From Sphingobium sp. MI1205 (GTDB lineage: Bacteria > Pseudomonadota > Alphaproteobacteria > Sphingomonadales > Sphingomonadaceae), in the NCBI RefSeq assembly GCF_001563285.1, contig NZ_CP005189.1, positions 496,001-560,000 on the forward strand: a stretch of DNA of 64,000 nt. The letters run 5' to 3'. Positions 17,910 to 27,368 of the stretch are shown here, piece after piece. Under the pieces are notes generated by a model. The model was not told where the DNA came from. It worked only from the letters and a program-made list of their open reading frames with translations, and made no database searches. A program made the position numbers and the translations under genes. Every line of letters starts with the position of its first letter. Position 1 is the stretch's first letter.

Positions 17910-17935
17910 ACCTGAAAAAAAGAGGGGGAAGTCCC

Positions 17936-18856
17936 TTGCAAGACATCTACCCGTCCCGCCATGCCAAAATGGCGGAGTTTCTGCCGCGCCTCGACCCGGT
18001 CGTTCATGGCGACTGGAGCGAGGACGCACCGATCAGCATCGATCAGGCCGCCCAGTTCGACCGGGACGGCTATCTGGTGCTGGAAAACCTGTTTTCGGAC
18101 GAGGAAGTCGCCTTCCTTCAGAGCGAGGCGCGCAAGCTGCTGGGCGATCCCGCCGCGCTGGAGGATGAGACGGTCATCAGCGAGCCGGGCAGCCGCGAAA
18201 TCCGTTCCATCTTTCGCATTCATGCGCAAAGCCCGGTGATCGGTCGGCTGGCCGCCGACGCGCGGCTGGCGGGCGTGGCCCGGTTCCTGCTGGGCGATGA
18301 GGTGTACATTCACCAGTCGCGCCTGAACTACAAACCCGGTTTTCAGGGCAAGGAATTCTACTGGCACAGCGATTTCGAAACCTGGCATGTCGAGGACGGA
18401 ATGCCGCGCATGCGGGCGCTGTCCATGTCGATATTGCTGGCGGAAAATACGCCGCATAACGGGCCGCTGATGCTGATCCCCGGATCGCACCGCAGCTTTT
18501 TGACCTGCGTGGGCGAAACGCCCGAGGATCATTACCGCATGTCATTGAAGCGCCAGGAATATGGCGTGCCGGACGAGGACAGCCTGGCCGAGTTGGCGCA
18601 CAAGCATGGCATCGTCGCGCCGACGGGCCAGCCGGGATCGGTCGTGATATTCGATTGCAACGTCATGCATGGGTCAAACGGCAACATCACGCCATTCCCG
18701 CGCGCCAACGCCTTTCTGGTCTATAATGCCGTGAGCAACCGGCTGGCCGCGCCCTTTGGCGTTGAAAAGCCGCGCCCCCAGTTCATCGCCGCGCGGGGCG
18801 ACCCCACGCCGATCGCGCCGGTATCGGGACCATTGATGGAAGAGGTGACGGCATGA
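17936..18856 (+). CDS. ectD: Ectoine hydroxylase
   Basis: Fe(II)/2-oxoglutarate dioxygenase that converts ectoine to 5-hydroxyectoine, a better protectant against heat and drying. The 306-residue protein has the facial triad H144, D146 ('WHSDFETWH') and H245 ('MHGSNG'), and the EctD signature 'QSRLNYKPGFQGK' at 127-139. A TTG at 17906 overlaps the ectC stop, but the TTG at 17936 is preferred: GAGGGGGAA lies just before it, and EctD proteins commonly begin with a short 'DxYPSR' stretch as here. The end overlaps ask by ATGA. Having ectD in the operon means the strain should make hydroxyectoine. Confidence 0.94.
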   Translation: MQDIYPSRHAKMAEFLPRLDPVVHGDWSEDAPISIDQAAQFDRDGYLVLENLFSDEEVAFLQSEARKLLGDPAALEDETVISEPGSREIRSIFRIHAQSPVIGRLAADARLAGVARFLLGDEVYIHQSRLNYKPGFQGKEFYWHSDFETWHVEDGMPRMRALSMSILLAENTPHNGPLMLIPGSHRSFLTCVGETPEDHYRMSLKRQEYGVPDEDSLAELAHKHGIVAPTGQPGSVVIFDCNVMHGSNGNITPFPRANAFLVYNAVSNRLAAPFGVEKPRPQFIAARGDPTPIAPVSGPLMEEVTA

Positions 18857-20292
18857 ACGGGCATAGCGTCGAGAAGATCGGCGGCACATCCATGGCCGCC
18901 ACCGCGACCCTGTTCGACAATGTGCTGATCGCGGGCCGCAAGGGCGCGGAGCTGTATAACCGCATCTTCGTCGTGTCCGCCTATGCGGGGATGACCGACC
19001 TGCTGCTGGAGCATAAGAAGAGCGGAAGGGCGGGCGTTTATGCGCGGTTCGTGGCCGATGAAGGCACGGATGGCTGGCGCGAGGCGATAGAGGAAGTGCG
19101 CGCCGCCATGTGCGCGCGCAATGCCGAGATGTTCGCGCGGGGTGAAAGCCGCAAGCAGGCGGACACATTTGTCGACAGGCGGATCGATGCGGTCGCCGCT
19201 TGTCTGGACGACCTTGCGCGGCTGCGCAGCCATGGGCGTTTTTGCGTCAAGGAACAGTTGATGACGGTGCGCGAGCTGCTCGCCGGATTGGGCGAGGCGC
19301 ATAGCGCCCACAGCACGGCGCTGCTGCTGAACGACCGGGGCGTCAATGCGGTGTTCGTCGATCTGACCCTTTGGGATCAGGAGGACATGGCCGGGCTGGA
19401 CGAGCGGATCGTGGCGGCGATGGAGCCTGTCGATCTGGCTACGACGCTGCCCATCGTCACCGGCTATGCCGGGTGCCGCGAGGGCATGGTGCGCCGTTAT
19501 GCGCGGGGCTATTCGGAAATGACCTTTTCCCGCATCGCCGTGCTGACCGGCGCGCGCGAGGCGATCATCCACAAGGAATTTCACCTGTCGAGCGCCGACC
19601 CCAAGCTGGTCGGCACGGACAAGGCGCGCAAGATCGGCCGCACCAATTATGATGTCGCCGACCAGCTCGCCAATCTGGGCATGGAGGCGATCCATCCCGG
19701 TGCGGGGCGCGGGCTGCGCCAGACCAACATTCCTTTGCGTGTACGCAATACCTTTGATCGGGAGGATGGCGGAACGCTGATCTGCGGCGATTATGTGTCC
19801 GACACGCCGCGCGTGGAGATCGTGACCGGCATCCGCCGTGCGCAGGCGCTCCAATTTTTCGAGCAGGACATGGTCGGCGTGAAGGGATATGACGCCGCGA
19901 TATTGGAGGCGCTGACCCGGCATGGCGCGTGGATCGTCAGCAAGTCGTCCAACGCCAACACCATAACCCATTATCTGTCGGCGGAAGCCGCGACGATGAA
20001 GCGGGTGATAGAGGATCTGCAAATACGCTATCCCGATGCCGCGATTTCGGCGCATCCCGTGGCGATGGTGTCAGTGATCGGCAGCGATATTTCGCGCCCG
20101 TCGCTGGTCGCCGACGCACTGCGCGCGCTGGACGATGAAGGCGTGGGCGTCATCGCGATGCAGCACCAGATCCGCAACGTCGATGTGCAGTTCATCATCG
20201 ATGTCGCGCAATATGAGGCCGCCGTCCGGGCGCTGCACGGCGCATTGGTGGAGTGCGACGAGCAACGCCCGCAGGAGCAGCGCGCCGCCTGA
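18853..20292 (+). CDS. ask: Ectoine-specialised aspartate kinase (Ask_Ect)
   Basis: Phosphorylates aspartate, the entry step towards aspartate semialdehyde, the EctB substrate. The 479 residues carry the kinase motif 'EKIGGTSM' (7-14), 'TGYAGCREG' near 210 and two ACT domains at the C terminus ('SKSSNANTITHYLS', 'VAMVSVIGSDI'). A dedicated Ask in ect operons is known to be less sensitive to feedback by lysine and threonine, which keeps ectoine synthesis running when amino-acid pools are high. The ATG overlaps the ectD stop. The housekeeping aspartokinase should be elsewhere. Confidence 0.93.
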   Translation: MNGHSVEKIGGTSMAATATLFDNVLIAGRKGAELYNRIFVVSAYAGMTDLLLEHKKSGRAGVYARFVADEGTDGWREAIEEVRAAMCARNAEMFARGESRKQADTFVDRRIDAVAACLDDLARLRSHGRFCVKEQLMTVRELLAGLGEAHSAHSTALLLNDRGVNAVFVDLTLWDQEDMAGLDERIVAAMEPVDLATTLPIVTGYAGCREGMVRRYARGYSEMTFSRIAVLTGAREAIIHKEFHLSSADPKLVGTDKARKIGRTNYDVADQLANLGMEAIHPGAGRGLRQTNIPLRVRNTFDREDGGTLICGDYVSDTPRVEIVTGIRRAQALQFFEQDMVGVKGYDAAILEALTRHGAWIVSKSSNANTITHYLSAEAATMKRVIEDLQIRYPDAAISAHPVAMVSVIGSDISRPSLVADALRALDDEGVGVIAMQHQIRNVDVQFIIDVAQYEAAVRALHGALVECDEQRPQEQRAA

Positions 20293-20309
20293 GCGCCGCG
20301 CATCCCATC

Positions 20310-21557
20310 ATGATTGCCGCCATCTATCCCGTTCGCAGCCTGCTGCTGTCCATCTTCATGCTGATGGCGGGCAGCGGATTTCTGGCGACGCTCATCAGCC
20401 TGCGGCTGGAACGGGCGGGCAGCGGCACGATGGCCATCGGCATCGTCGCGACCGCCTATTTTGGCGGGCTGATCGTGGGGTCGCTACGGGCGGCGGACGT
20501 GGTGCGGCGCGTGGGGCACATTCGCGCCTTTGCCGCGTTCGTCGCGTTGCTGTCGGCCAGCACGCTGTCCTATGCGTTGCTGACGCATCCGCTGTTCTGG
20601 ATGGTGCTGCGCCTGATCGACGGGGTGTGCGTGGCGGGGGTGTTCGTGTGCCTGGAAAGCTGGCTGAACGACCGGGCGGAACCGCAGATGCGCGGCAGCG
20701 TGCTGGCGGCCTATATGGTCGCGCTCTATTCGGGGCAGGCGATCGGGCAATTGCTGCTCGGGGCGAGCGGGACGTTGCCCGCCATCCCGTTCCAGCTCGC
20801 GTCCATCCTGATTTCGCTGGCGATCATCCCGCTGTGCCTGACCCGCAGTTCGGCGCCCGCGCCGGTGGAGGCAAGCGCCTTTTCCATCCGGTCGCTGCTG
20901 ATCGCATCGCCGCTGGGCGCGGGGGGCGCGGTGGCGACGGGGCTGATGCTGGGCGCCTTTTACGGGCTGGCTGCGGTGCATGTGCGGCGGCTGGGGCTGG
21001 ACCTGGCTGAAACGGCGCGGTTCATGATGATCGTGATCCTGGGCGGCGTGGCGCTGCAATGGCCGCTGGGGCGATTGTCCGACCGGCACGACAGGCGGCG
21101 CGTGATCGTGGGATGCTTCGCGGTGGCGGCGCTGGTCAGCGTGGCGCTGTCGTTGAGCCAAGACGGGCTGTTGCTGATGGCGCTGGGCGCGCTGTTCGGG
21201 GGGTTGAGCTTTGCGCTGTATCCGCTGTGCGTCGCGCATTGCAACGACCGGTTGCTGGAGACCGAGCGGGTGGCGGCGAGCGGGCGGCTGGTGCTGCTCT
21301 ATTCCATCGGCGCAGCTTTGGGGCCGCTGCTGGGGGCGAGCTTCATGACGGCGGCCGGGACGGGCGGGCTGTTCCTGTTCATCGCACTGTGCGCGGGGCT
21401 GGCGATGATGATCGGCCTGTGGCGGCAGAGTGCGTCGGAGCCTGTGCCGGACAATTATCAGCAGGATTTCCAGATCATGCCGCGCACCACGCCGATGGCG
21501 TCTTTGCTGGACCCCAACAGCGCCGATGAAATGCCGCCCGAAGGACAGACGACATGA
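20310..21557 (+). CDS. MFS transporter, YcaD-like
   Basis: Major facilitator with about 12 membrane helices, 415 residues. It begins 'YPVRSLLLSIFMLMAGSG' and has 'WLNDRAEPQMRG' between helices 4 and 5 and 'LGRLSDRHDRRRV' in the central loop, patterns typical of YcaD-type carriers. The ATG at 20310 is chosen from the hydrophobic start of helix 1; an in-frame GTG at 20253 would overlap ask and remains possible. It sits between ask and a ProP-like carrier inside the ectoine operon, so transport of ectoine, hydroxyectoine or a related solute is likely, but direction and substrate are inference. Confidence 0.85.
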   Translation: MIAAIYPVRSLLLSIFMLMAGSGFLATLISLRLERAGSGTMAIGIVATAYFGGLIVGSLRAADVVRRVGHIRAFAAFVALLSASTLSYALLTHPLFWMVLRLIDGVCVAGVFVCLESWLNDRAEPQMRGSVLAAYMVALYSGQAIGQLLLGASGTLPAIPFQLASILISLAIIPLCLTRSSAPAPVEASAFSIRSLLIASPLGAGGAVATGLMLGAFYGLAAVHVRRLGLDLAETARFMMIVILGGVALQWPLGRLSDRHDRRRVIVGCFAVAALVSVALSLSQDGLLLMALGALFGGLSFALYPLCVAHCNDRLLETERVAASGRLVLLYSIGAALGPLLGASFMTAAGTGGLFLFIALCAGLAMMIGLWRQSASEPVPDNYQQDFQIMPRTTPMASLLDPNSADEMPPEGQTT

Positions 21558-22894
21558 ACGCGATTTCCAGTCCCGCCGCAAGCGCATCCCCCGACCCGTC
21601 GCAGGACGCGACGCTGCGCCGCGCTATAGCCGCGTCGGCGATGGGCAATGCGACGGAATGGTTCGACTATGGCATCTATGCCTATGGCGTGACCTATATC
21701 TCCGCCGCGCTGTTCCCCGGCAGCACGGAGGAGGCGGTGCTGTTCGCGCTGGCGACATTCGCCATTTCCTTTCTGGTGCGACCGCTGGGCGGGCTGTTCT
21801 GGGGGCCGCTGGGCGACCGGCTGGGGCGCAAGTCGGTGCTGGCGCTGACCATATTGCTGATGTCCGGGGCAACGCTGTGCGTAGGGTTGATCCCCGATCA
21901 TGCCACGATCGGTTTCTGGGCGCCCACGCTGCTGATCGCGCTGCGGATGGTGCAGGGATTTTCGACCGGCGGGGAATATGGCGGGGCGGCGACGTTCATG
22001 GCGGAATATGCGCCCGATGATCGGCGCGGATTTTACGGCAGTTTCCTGGAGTTCGGGACGCTGGCCGGATTTTCGCTGGGCGCGGCGCTGATGCTGGGAT
22101 TTTCGCTGATGCTGGGCGAGGCGGCGATGCATGCATGGGGATGGCGTATCCCGTTCCTGGTGGCCGCGCCCATGGGGCTGGTCGGCATGTATCTGCGCTC
22201 GAAGATGGAGGATACGCCCGTGTTCCGCGCGGCGGCGGCCCTGCATGACAGCGGGCCGCCCTCCCCCGGCCTGTCCCTGCTGATGCGGCGATACTGGCGG
22301 CCGATGCTGGTGGTGGGCGGGCTGGTCGTGGCGCTCAATGTCGTGAACTATACTTTGCTCAGCTACATGCCGACCTATCTGCAACGGCGGATCGGATTGT
22401 CGGCCGACGAGGCGCTGATCGTGCCGATCATCGGCATGCTGTTGATGATGGTTTTCCTGCCATTCGCGGGCGCGCTGTCGGACCGGGTCGGGCGGCGGGC
22501 AATGTGGCGGGCGTCGCTGATCGGGCTGCTGGTCGGGGTCGTGCCGCTCTACATGCTGATGGCGACGGGCCTTGTGGGCGCGACGGTGGGGTTCGTGGCG
22601 CTGGGCCTGCTTTATGTGCCGCAGCTTGCGACGATTTCAGCGACCTTTCCTGCGCTGTTCCCGACGCAGGTGCGCTTCGCGGGCTTTGCCATCGCCTATA
22701 ATGTTTCGACCTCCATTTTCGGCGGGACCGCGCCGGCGATCGGCAGCGGGTTGATCAGTGTCACCGGCGATGAACTAATGCCCGCCTATTACATGATGCT
22801 GGCCTGCATCGTCGGCCTGATCGCGCTGCGCTTCATGCCCGAAACCGCTGGCCGTTCACTTTATGACGATCCCTTTGCGGAGAAGCAGGCTTGA
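21554..22894 (+). CDS. MFS transporter, metabolite:H+ symporter (ProP-like), probable compatible-solute transporter
   Basis: Twelve-helix carrier of 446 residues in the MHS subfamily with ProP and related osmolyte:H+ symporters. Markers are 'GNATEWFDYGIYAYG' in helix 1, 'RPLGGLFWGPLGDRLGRK' in the 2-3 loop, and 'RMVQGFSTGGEYGGAATFMAEYAP' region in helix 4 and after. ProP of E. coli has a long C-terminal coiled coil for osmosensing; this protein ends soon after the last helix and lacks it. Its start overlaps the preceding MFS gene by ATGA. Position makes uptake or recapture of ectoines the best guess. Confidence 0.88.
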   Translation: MNAISSPAASASPDPSQDATLRRAIAASAMGNATEWFDYGIYAYGVTYISAALFPGSTEEAVLFALATFAISFLVRPLGGLFWGPLGDRLGRKSVLALTILLMSGATLCVGLIPDHATIGFWAPTLLIALRMVQGFSTGGEYGGAATFMAEYAPDDRRGFYGSFLEFGTLAGFSLGAALMLGFSLMLGEAAMHAWGWRIPFLVAAPMGLVGMYLRSKMEDTPVFRAAAALHDSGPPSPGLSLLMRRYWRPMLVVGGLVVALNVVNYTLLSYMPTYLQRRIGLSADEALIVPIIGMLLMMVFLPFAGALSDRVGRRAMWRASLIGLLVGVVPLYMLMATGLVGATVGFVALGLLYVPQLATISATFPALFPTQVRFAGFAIAYNVSTSIFGGTAPAIGSGLISVTGDELMPAYYMMLACIVGLIALRFMPETAGRSLYDDPFAEKQA

Positions 22895-24168
22895 TCACCA
22901 ACCTACCCATTTCCAACGACAGCATCGGGACGATAACGCGCGGCTATGTGAATGAGCCGTGGATGCAAAGCGGGCTGGCGCTGCTGCTTCTGGGCGCGGT
23001 CGCCTGGGGTGCGAACTGGGTCGCCAAGCGGATCGTGCTGAAACTGCTGCTGCGCCTGTTGAACCACCTGCCCTTCCGCATCGAGGCGGGGCATATCGGG
23101 GCAATCGTCGCGCGCCTATCGAACATCGTGCCCGCGCTGGTCATCCAGGTCGGCATCGGCGCGGTCCCGCATCTGCCCGCGCAGGCCGTGTCATTCGTGC
23201 ATAGCCTGTCCACGGCGTTCATCATCCTGACCATCGCGATCGCGATCAGCGGTTTTCTGGCTCTGCTCAACGATCTGTACCAGCGTCGGCCCAACGCCGC
23301 CAACCGGCCGATCAAGGGCTATGTGCAACTGGGCAAGCTGCTGGTCTATGGCGCGGCCGCGATCCTGATCATCGCCGCATTGATGGATCAGTCGCCGCTG
23401 CTGCTGCTGTCAGGCCTTGGCGCAATGGCGGCAGTGCTGATGCTGGTATTCAAGGACACGATCCTGTCGCTGGTCGCTTCGGTGCAGATCGGGTCGAACG
23501 ACATGGTGCGCGTGGGCGACTGGATAGAGATGCCGCAGTTCAACGCGGATGGCGACGTCATCGACATCGCGCTGCATACGGTGAAGATCCAGAATTTCGA
23601 CAAGACCATCACCACCATTCCGACCCATAGGCTGATTTCGGACAGTTTCCGCAACTGGCGGGGGATGGCGGAATCGGGCGGGCGGCGCATCATGCGGTCG
23701 TTGATGATCGACCAGAGCAGCGTGCGTTTTCTGGATGATGGCGACGTTGAGAGGATGGCGCAATTTTCGGTGCTGCGGCCTTATCTGGAGACCAAGCGCA
23801 GGGAGATCGAACGGTGGAACGCCGAGCATGGCGCGGACGGCACCGTCAATGGCAGGCGCATGACGAATATCGGCACGTTCCGCGCCTATGTGCTGGCCTA
23901 TCTGCAATCACGCAGGGACATCGCGCAGGACAAGACATTGCTCGTACGCCAGCTTGCGCCCAGCGAAAACGGCCTGCCGATTGAAATCTACGCCTTTGCC
24001 AACAGCACGGCCTGGGCGCAATATGAAGGCATACAGGGCGACATATTCGATCACCTGATCGCGATCCTGCCCGATTTTAACCTGCGGCTTTTCCAGCGCC
24101 CCGCCGGTTCGGATCTGGCCGGACTGGCCCCAGCTGCCAGACCGGATTATGTCCGGGAGCATGCTTAA
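22891..24168 (+). CDS. MscS-family mechanosensitive channel (YbdG-like)
   Basis: Releases solutes on hypo-osmotic shock. The 425 residues hold about five membrane helices (1-200), a pore helix region 'LLLLSGLGAMAAVLMLVFKDTILSL' just before the cytoplasmic beta domain with 'VGDWIEMP' and 'NFDKTITTIPTHRL', and a C-terminal alpha/beta part to 'LPDFNLRLFQRP'. This layout fits YbdG/YnaI-type members and not the 286-residue MscS. The start is a TTG overlapping the stop of the ProP-like gene (TTGA), so it is the last gene of the ectoine operon. Its stop overlaps the end of the convergent SLC13 gene by a few bases. Confidence 0.9.
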   Translation: MITNLPISNDSIGTITRGYVNEPWMQSGLALLLLGAVAWGANWVAKRIVLKLLLRLLNHLPFRIEAGHIGAIVARLSNIVPALVIQVGIGAVPHLPAQAVSFVHSLSTAFIILTIAIAISGFLALLNDLYQRRPNAANRPIKGYVQLGKLLVYGAAAILIIAALMDQSPLLLLSGLGAMAAVLMLVFKDTILSLVASVQIGSNDMVRVGDWIEMPQFNADGDVIDIALHTVKIQNFDKTITTIPTHRLISDSFRNWRGMAESGGRRIMRSLMIDQSSVRFLDDGDVERMAQFSVLRPYLETKRREIERWNAEHGADGTVNGRRMTNIGTFRAYVLAYLQSRRDIAQDKTLLVRQLAPSENGLPIEIYAFANSTAWAQYEGIQGDIFDHLIAILPDFNLRLFQRPAGSDLAGLAPAARPDYVREHA

Positions 24169-25484
24169 AAAGGGAAGAACCAGTGAATGGCCGCGACCGC
24201 TGCGACCCAGGTAATCAGGTTGAGCGGCAGGCCCACCTTGGTAAAATCGAGATAGCTGTAGCCCGCCATCTGATAGACCAGCACATTGGTCTGATAGCCG
24301 AAGGGCGTGGCGAAGGCGGCGCTGCCCGCCATCATGACGGCGACGAGAAACGGGCGCGGGCTGACGGCCATGCTTTCCGCCAGCGCGACCGCGATCGGCG
24401 TCACCAGCACGGCCACGGTGGCGTTCGACAGCAGTTCGGTCAGTAGCAGCGTCGCGCCATAGAGCAGGATCAGCGCGCCCAGCGGTCCGAACAGGCCGAC
24501 TTTCCCGACCATCGCATTGGTGGCCGACGCCGCGAGTCCCGTCTGTTCCAGCGCGATGCCGATCACGACCATTCCCACGATCAGCATCAGGATTTCGGGG
24601 CGCAGGCCACCATAGGCTTCATCCGGTTTGATGACGCGCAGCAGGATAAGCAGCACCGCCCCGGAAAAGGCGGAGGCGGCGATGGGCGCGATGTTGAAAG
24701 CGGCGAGCAGGATAACGCCGATGAAGATCGCGGTGGAAATCAGCGCCTTGGTCGGGGCCAATGGCCGTTGCACCGCGAAGTCGCCCGCGTCGCCGATTGC
24801 GTCCCCGGCGACATCGACATGGCTGACATGGTGCGGCAGCGCGGCTTCCACCCGGTCGAGCGAGGCGGGCAAGGGACGGGCGAGCAGCCGGCCTGAGAAC
24901 AGGAAAAGGTAAAGACCACCCGCCGCCGCGACCACCAATCCCACCGGCGTGATTTCGAAAATGGAAAAGGGCGGCTGTCCCGACGACCGCGCCATGTCGT
25001 CAACCAGGAGATTGGTGGATGTGCCGATCAGCGTGCAGCATCCCCCCAGCACGGCGACATAGGAAAGCGGCATCAGGAAGCGTTTGGGATCGAGTTTCAG
25101 CGATTTCGCCACGTCGCGGACAACGGGCGCGGACAACACCACGATCGGCGTGTTGTTGAGGAATCCCGACGCGGCCCCACACAGCACGATGAGGAGCCAG
25201 ATGCCCACGGCCCCGATGCGGCGGCACAGCGCCACCGCCTTGCGGATCAGAAGGTCGAGCAGCCCGGACAGTTCCATGGCATGGGCGATGACGAACAGGG
25301 ACGCGAGCGCGATGATCGCGGGACTGCCGAACGCGCCTTGCACCTCGCTGGGCCGCACCGCTCCCGTGAGCAGCAGCAGCGCCGCCCCGCCCAGCGCCAC
25401 GACGTCGGCGCGGATCTTGTCCCAGATCAGCGCGACGATGACCCCAGCGAGCACGAACAGGGTGACAAGTTGCTCGAATGTCAT
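24165..25484 (-). CDS. SLC13 family (DASS-type) anion permease
   Basis: Inner-membrane carrier of 439 residues with an inverted repeat of two halves. The paired family motifs are 'NNTPIVVLSAPVV' (about 110) and 'LSNATVAVLVTPIAVA' (about 365). Members move dicarboxylates, sulfate or arsenite; the substrate cannot be read here. Many bacterial proteins of this type carry TrkA-C domains between the halves; this one has instead a 25-residue polar linker. It converges on mscS with overlapping stop codons. No clear ribosome-binding site precedes the ATG. Confidence 0.85.
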   Translation of the reverse strand: MTFEQLVTLFVLAGVIVALIWDKIRADVVALGGAALLLLTGAVRPSEVQGAFGSPAIIALASLFVIAHAMELSGLLDLLIRKAVALCRRIGAVGIWLLIVLCGAASGFLNNTPIVVLSAPVVRDVAKSLKLDPKRFLMPLSYVAVLGGCCTLIGTSTNLLVDDMARSSGQPPFSIFEITPVGLVVAAAGGLYLFLFSGRLLARPLPASLDRVEAALPHHVSHVDVAGDAIGDAGDFAVQRPLAPTKALISTAIFIGVILLAAFNIAPIAASAFSGAVLLILLRVIKPDEAYGGLRPEILMLIVGMVVIGIALEQTGLAASATNAMVGKVGLFGPLGALILLYGATLLLTELLSNATVAVLVTPIAVALAESMAVSPRPFLVAVMMAGSAAFATPFGYQTNVLVYQMAGYSYLDFTKVGLPLNLITWVAAVAAIHWFFPF

Positions 25485-25595
25485 GAGCGTCGGCTAGCAT
25501 AAACGGGCGGCAGTGGGAGAAGAAATGCAAAAAAAGCTGCAAATTCGATCCTCTAGGGGTCAATTTGCCCGTAACAATCTGCTAGGCTGCCGACT

Positions 25596-26462
25596 ATGGC
25601 CGAACATAATATCCGGTTTCGCATCCTTACCCACCTGATCGCGGCCGGAGCGGGCGGCGTGCTGGCTTTCGTCCTTGCAGACAAGGAGCCAGCCCCCGCG
25701 CCCGACGAACAGATTGTGCAGCCGCCCACGCCCGTCGTGGAAGTGCCGAAAATTCCTGTGATCCCCGCCCCTGCGCCGCCGCTTGACCGCGCCGCCCTTC
25801 TCGCCGCGGCGGCAAGCGCGGCCGACGCGGTGGCAAGCGGTTCCGCCCTGCCACAATCGAACGCGGCGCTGACCGGGCGGTCGTTCATCCTGCGCATGCC
25901 GTTCGGATGCCGGGGCGAGATGGCGGACCCCAAGGATGCGGACGGCAAGGAAAAGGCCAGCTGGGCGGGATGGACGTTCAACCCCAAAAGCCGGGCGCTC
26001 CGATTGACCGCGCATGCCAGCGATCTGGCCGAGACGGAGTGGGTGAAGCAGCTTGCGGGTGAAATGACCTTCGATGCGGTGGAGGGCTTCTGGCTGCGCC
26101 GTCCATGGACGCGGTCGGAGCAGTGCGGGGCGGACGATCTGGCGCCGACTGACGACATGCTGGACGCTGCCCAGCGACGGCTGGCGATTGCGCAATTCTA
26201 CTCGCCCGAAGGTTCGCGCACATTGAGGCGCGGCGATCGGCCCTATTCGTCGACGGTCAAGCTGAAGGAAGATGAAGCGCCGTCAAGCAGTGGCTATCAG
26301 CTTCAGCTGGAAGGCAAGATCAGCGGCTTTCCCGATGGCCAGCCCATTCACTGTTCGCAGGCCAGCCCATCGGTCGCGCCGCGTTGCGTGATTGCGGTTC
26401 AGTTCGAACGGGTGGCGTTCGTCGCGCCTGACAAGGACGAACCGATCGTCGAATGGCGCTGA
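25596..26462 (+). CDS. Hypothetical protein with N-terminal membrane anchor and Pro-rich linker
   Basis: Not recognised. It has 288 residues: a short hydrophobic segment (about 10-27, 'ILTHLIAAGAGGVLAFVLA'), a Pro/Val/Ala-rich spacer (30-70), and a globular periplasmic part with five cysteines ('FGCRGEM', 'SEQCGAD', 'IHCSQ', 'PRCVIAV'), which could form disulfides. Codon use and length support a real gene. It diverges from the SLC13 gene across 111 bp and converges with the TPR gene over a strong hairpin. Confidence 0.7.
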   Translation: MAEHNIRFRILTHLIAAGAGGVLAFVLADKEPAPAPDEQIVQPPTPVVEVPKIPVIPAPAPPLDRAALLAAAASAADAVASGSALPQSNAALTGRSFILRMPFGCRGEMADPKDADGKEKASWAGWTFNPKSRALRLTAHASDLAETEWVKQLAGEMTFDAVEGFWLRRPWTRSEQCGADDLAPTDDMLDAAQRRLAIAQFYSPEGSRTLRRGDRPYSSTVKLKEDEAPSSSGYQLQLEGKISGFPDGQPIHCSQASPSVAPRCVIAVQFERVAFVAPDKDEPIVEWR

Positions 26463-26477
26463 CAGTGTGAAATGCCC

Positions 26478-26511
26478 GGCGCGCCATGGGCCTGACGGCC
26501 TGCGGCGCGCC
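26478..26511. terminator. Two-tier GC-rich hairpin between convergent genes
   Basis: GGCGCGCC at 26478-26485 and again at 26504-26511 pair with each other, enclosing a second stem GGCC-TGAC-GGCC. There is no T-run, so it may be a bidirectional barrier or transcript-end stabiliser and not a classic intrinsic terminator. Confidence 0.4.
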
Positions 26512-26524
26512 TGACGATGAGAGG

Positions 26525-27289
26525 TCAGCCCGCCTTCGCCATCTGGGCAAGGACCTGTGCGGACGGCTTGTTCGCCGCATCGACACTGCCATCAGCGAGC
26601 ATCGCCTTGGACAGGGTCGCCGCTTCAGCCTTGAGCGCCGCATCCTCGCTGGTCTGGCTGGCGCCGATGAGCGCGGCGAGCAGCAGGTTGCGGTTTACCG
26701 GGTTCGACTGTTCGGCGACAGCCTTGCGGGCGAGCGGGATGGCTTCGGCATAGAATGGGGCGGCGCCCGCCTTGTCCTGCTTGCCCAATTTGAAATTGCC
26801 CAGCTGGATGAGGATGCCGGTCAGCACGCCCCTGCTCTGCGCATCGGTCGGCTTGGCGGTGACGACCTTGCGCCAGTGCGGCAGGCTTTCTTCATAGAGC
26901 GGCGCGACGGCGTCCAGCTTCTGCAAGGCGGCATTCGCGGCGGCGGTCGCGTACAGCGCGTTGGCGAGGAAGTTCACATTGTCGATCTTGTCGGGCTGGG
27001 TCTTCACCGCATCGCGGATGGCGGGAAGCGCGGCTTCATATTTGGCGACGGCGGCCATGTCGTCGCCCTGCTGCTGCGCCTGCTGACCAGCCGTGAAGTC
27101 GGACACGGCCTTGTTGAAGGCGACGATCTGTTCCTGGCTGAGCGTCGCGGCGGGGGCGGCGGCCGGGGCGGTCGCGGGCGATTGCGTGGCTGGCGCTGCG
27201 GATGCGGCAGGTGCGGCAGTGGGCGCGTCCTGCGCGGCGGCGGGCAAGGCTGCGGTAAGAAGGAAGGTCGTAAACATAATTTTGTGCAT
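26525..27289 (-). CDS. Secreted tetratricopeptide-repeat protein
   Basis: A 254-residue protein with a Sec signal peptide ending 'ALPAAAQD' (about residue 20), a low-complexity Ala/Pro/Thr stretch (21-50), then helical TPR-like repeats: 'FTAGQQAQQQGDDMAAVAKYEAALPAI'-type units around 65-95, 110-145 and 160-200. TPR proteins usually scaffold protein complexes; the partner is unknown. The ATG has CCGGAG about 9 bases upstream. It stands alone, convergent with the hypothetical gene on its left. Confidence 0.75.
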   Translation of the reverse strand: MHKIMFTTFLLTAALPAAAQDAPTAAPAASAAPATQSPATAPAAAPAATLSQEQIVAFNKAVSDFTAGQQAQQQGDDMAAVAKYEAALPAIRDAVKTQPDKIDNVNFLANALYATAAANAALQKLDAVAPLYEESLPHWRKVVTAKPTDAQSRGVLTGILIQLGNFKLGKQDKAGAAPFYAEAIPLARKAVAEQSNPVNRNLLLAALIGASQTSEDAALKAEAATLSKAMLADGSVDAANKPSAQVLAQMAKAG

Positions 27290-27368
27290 TGATATTTTCT
27301 CCGGTTTAGATGGCTCCGTACACAGCGCTCAACGCCGTTGCGCAGCCACGGTTGCTTTGAAGGACGCC

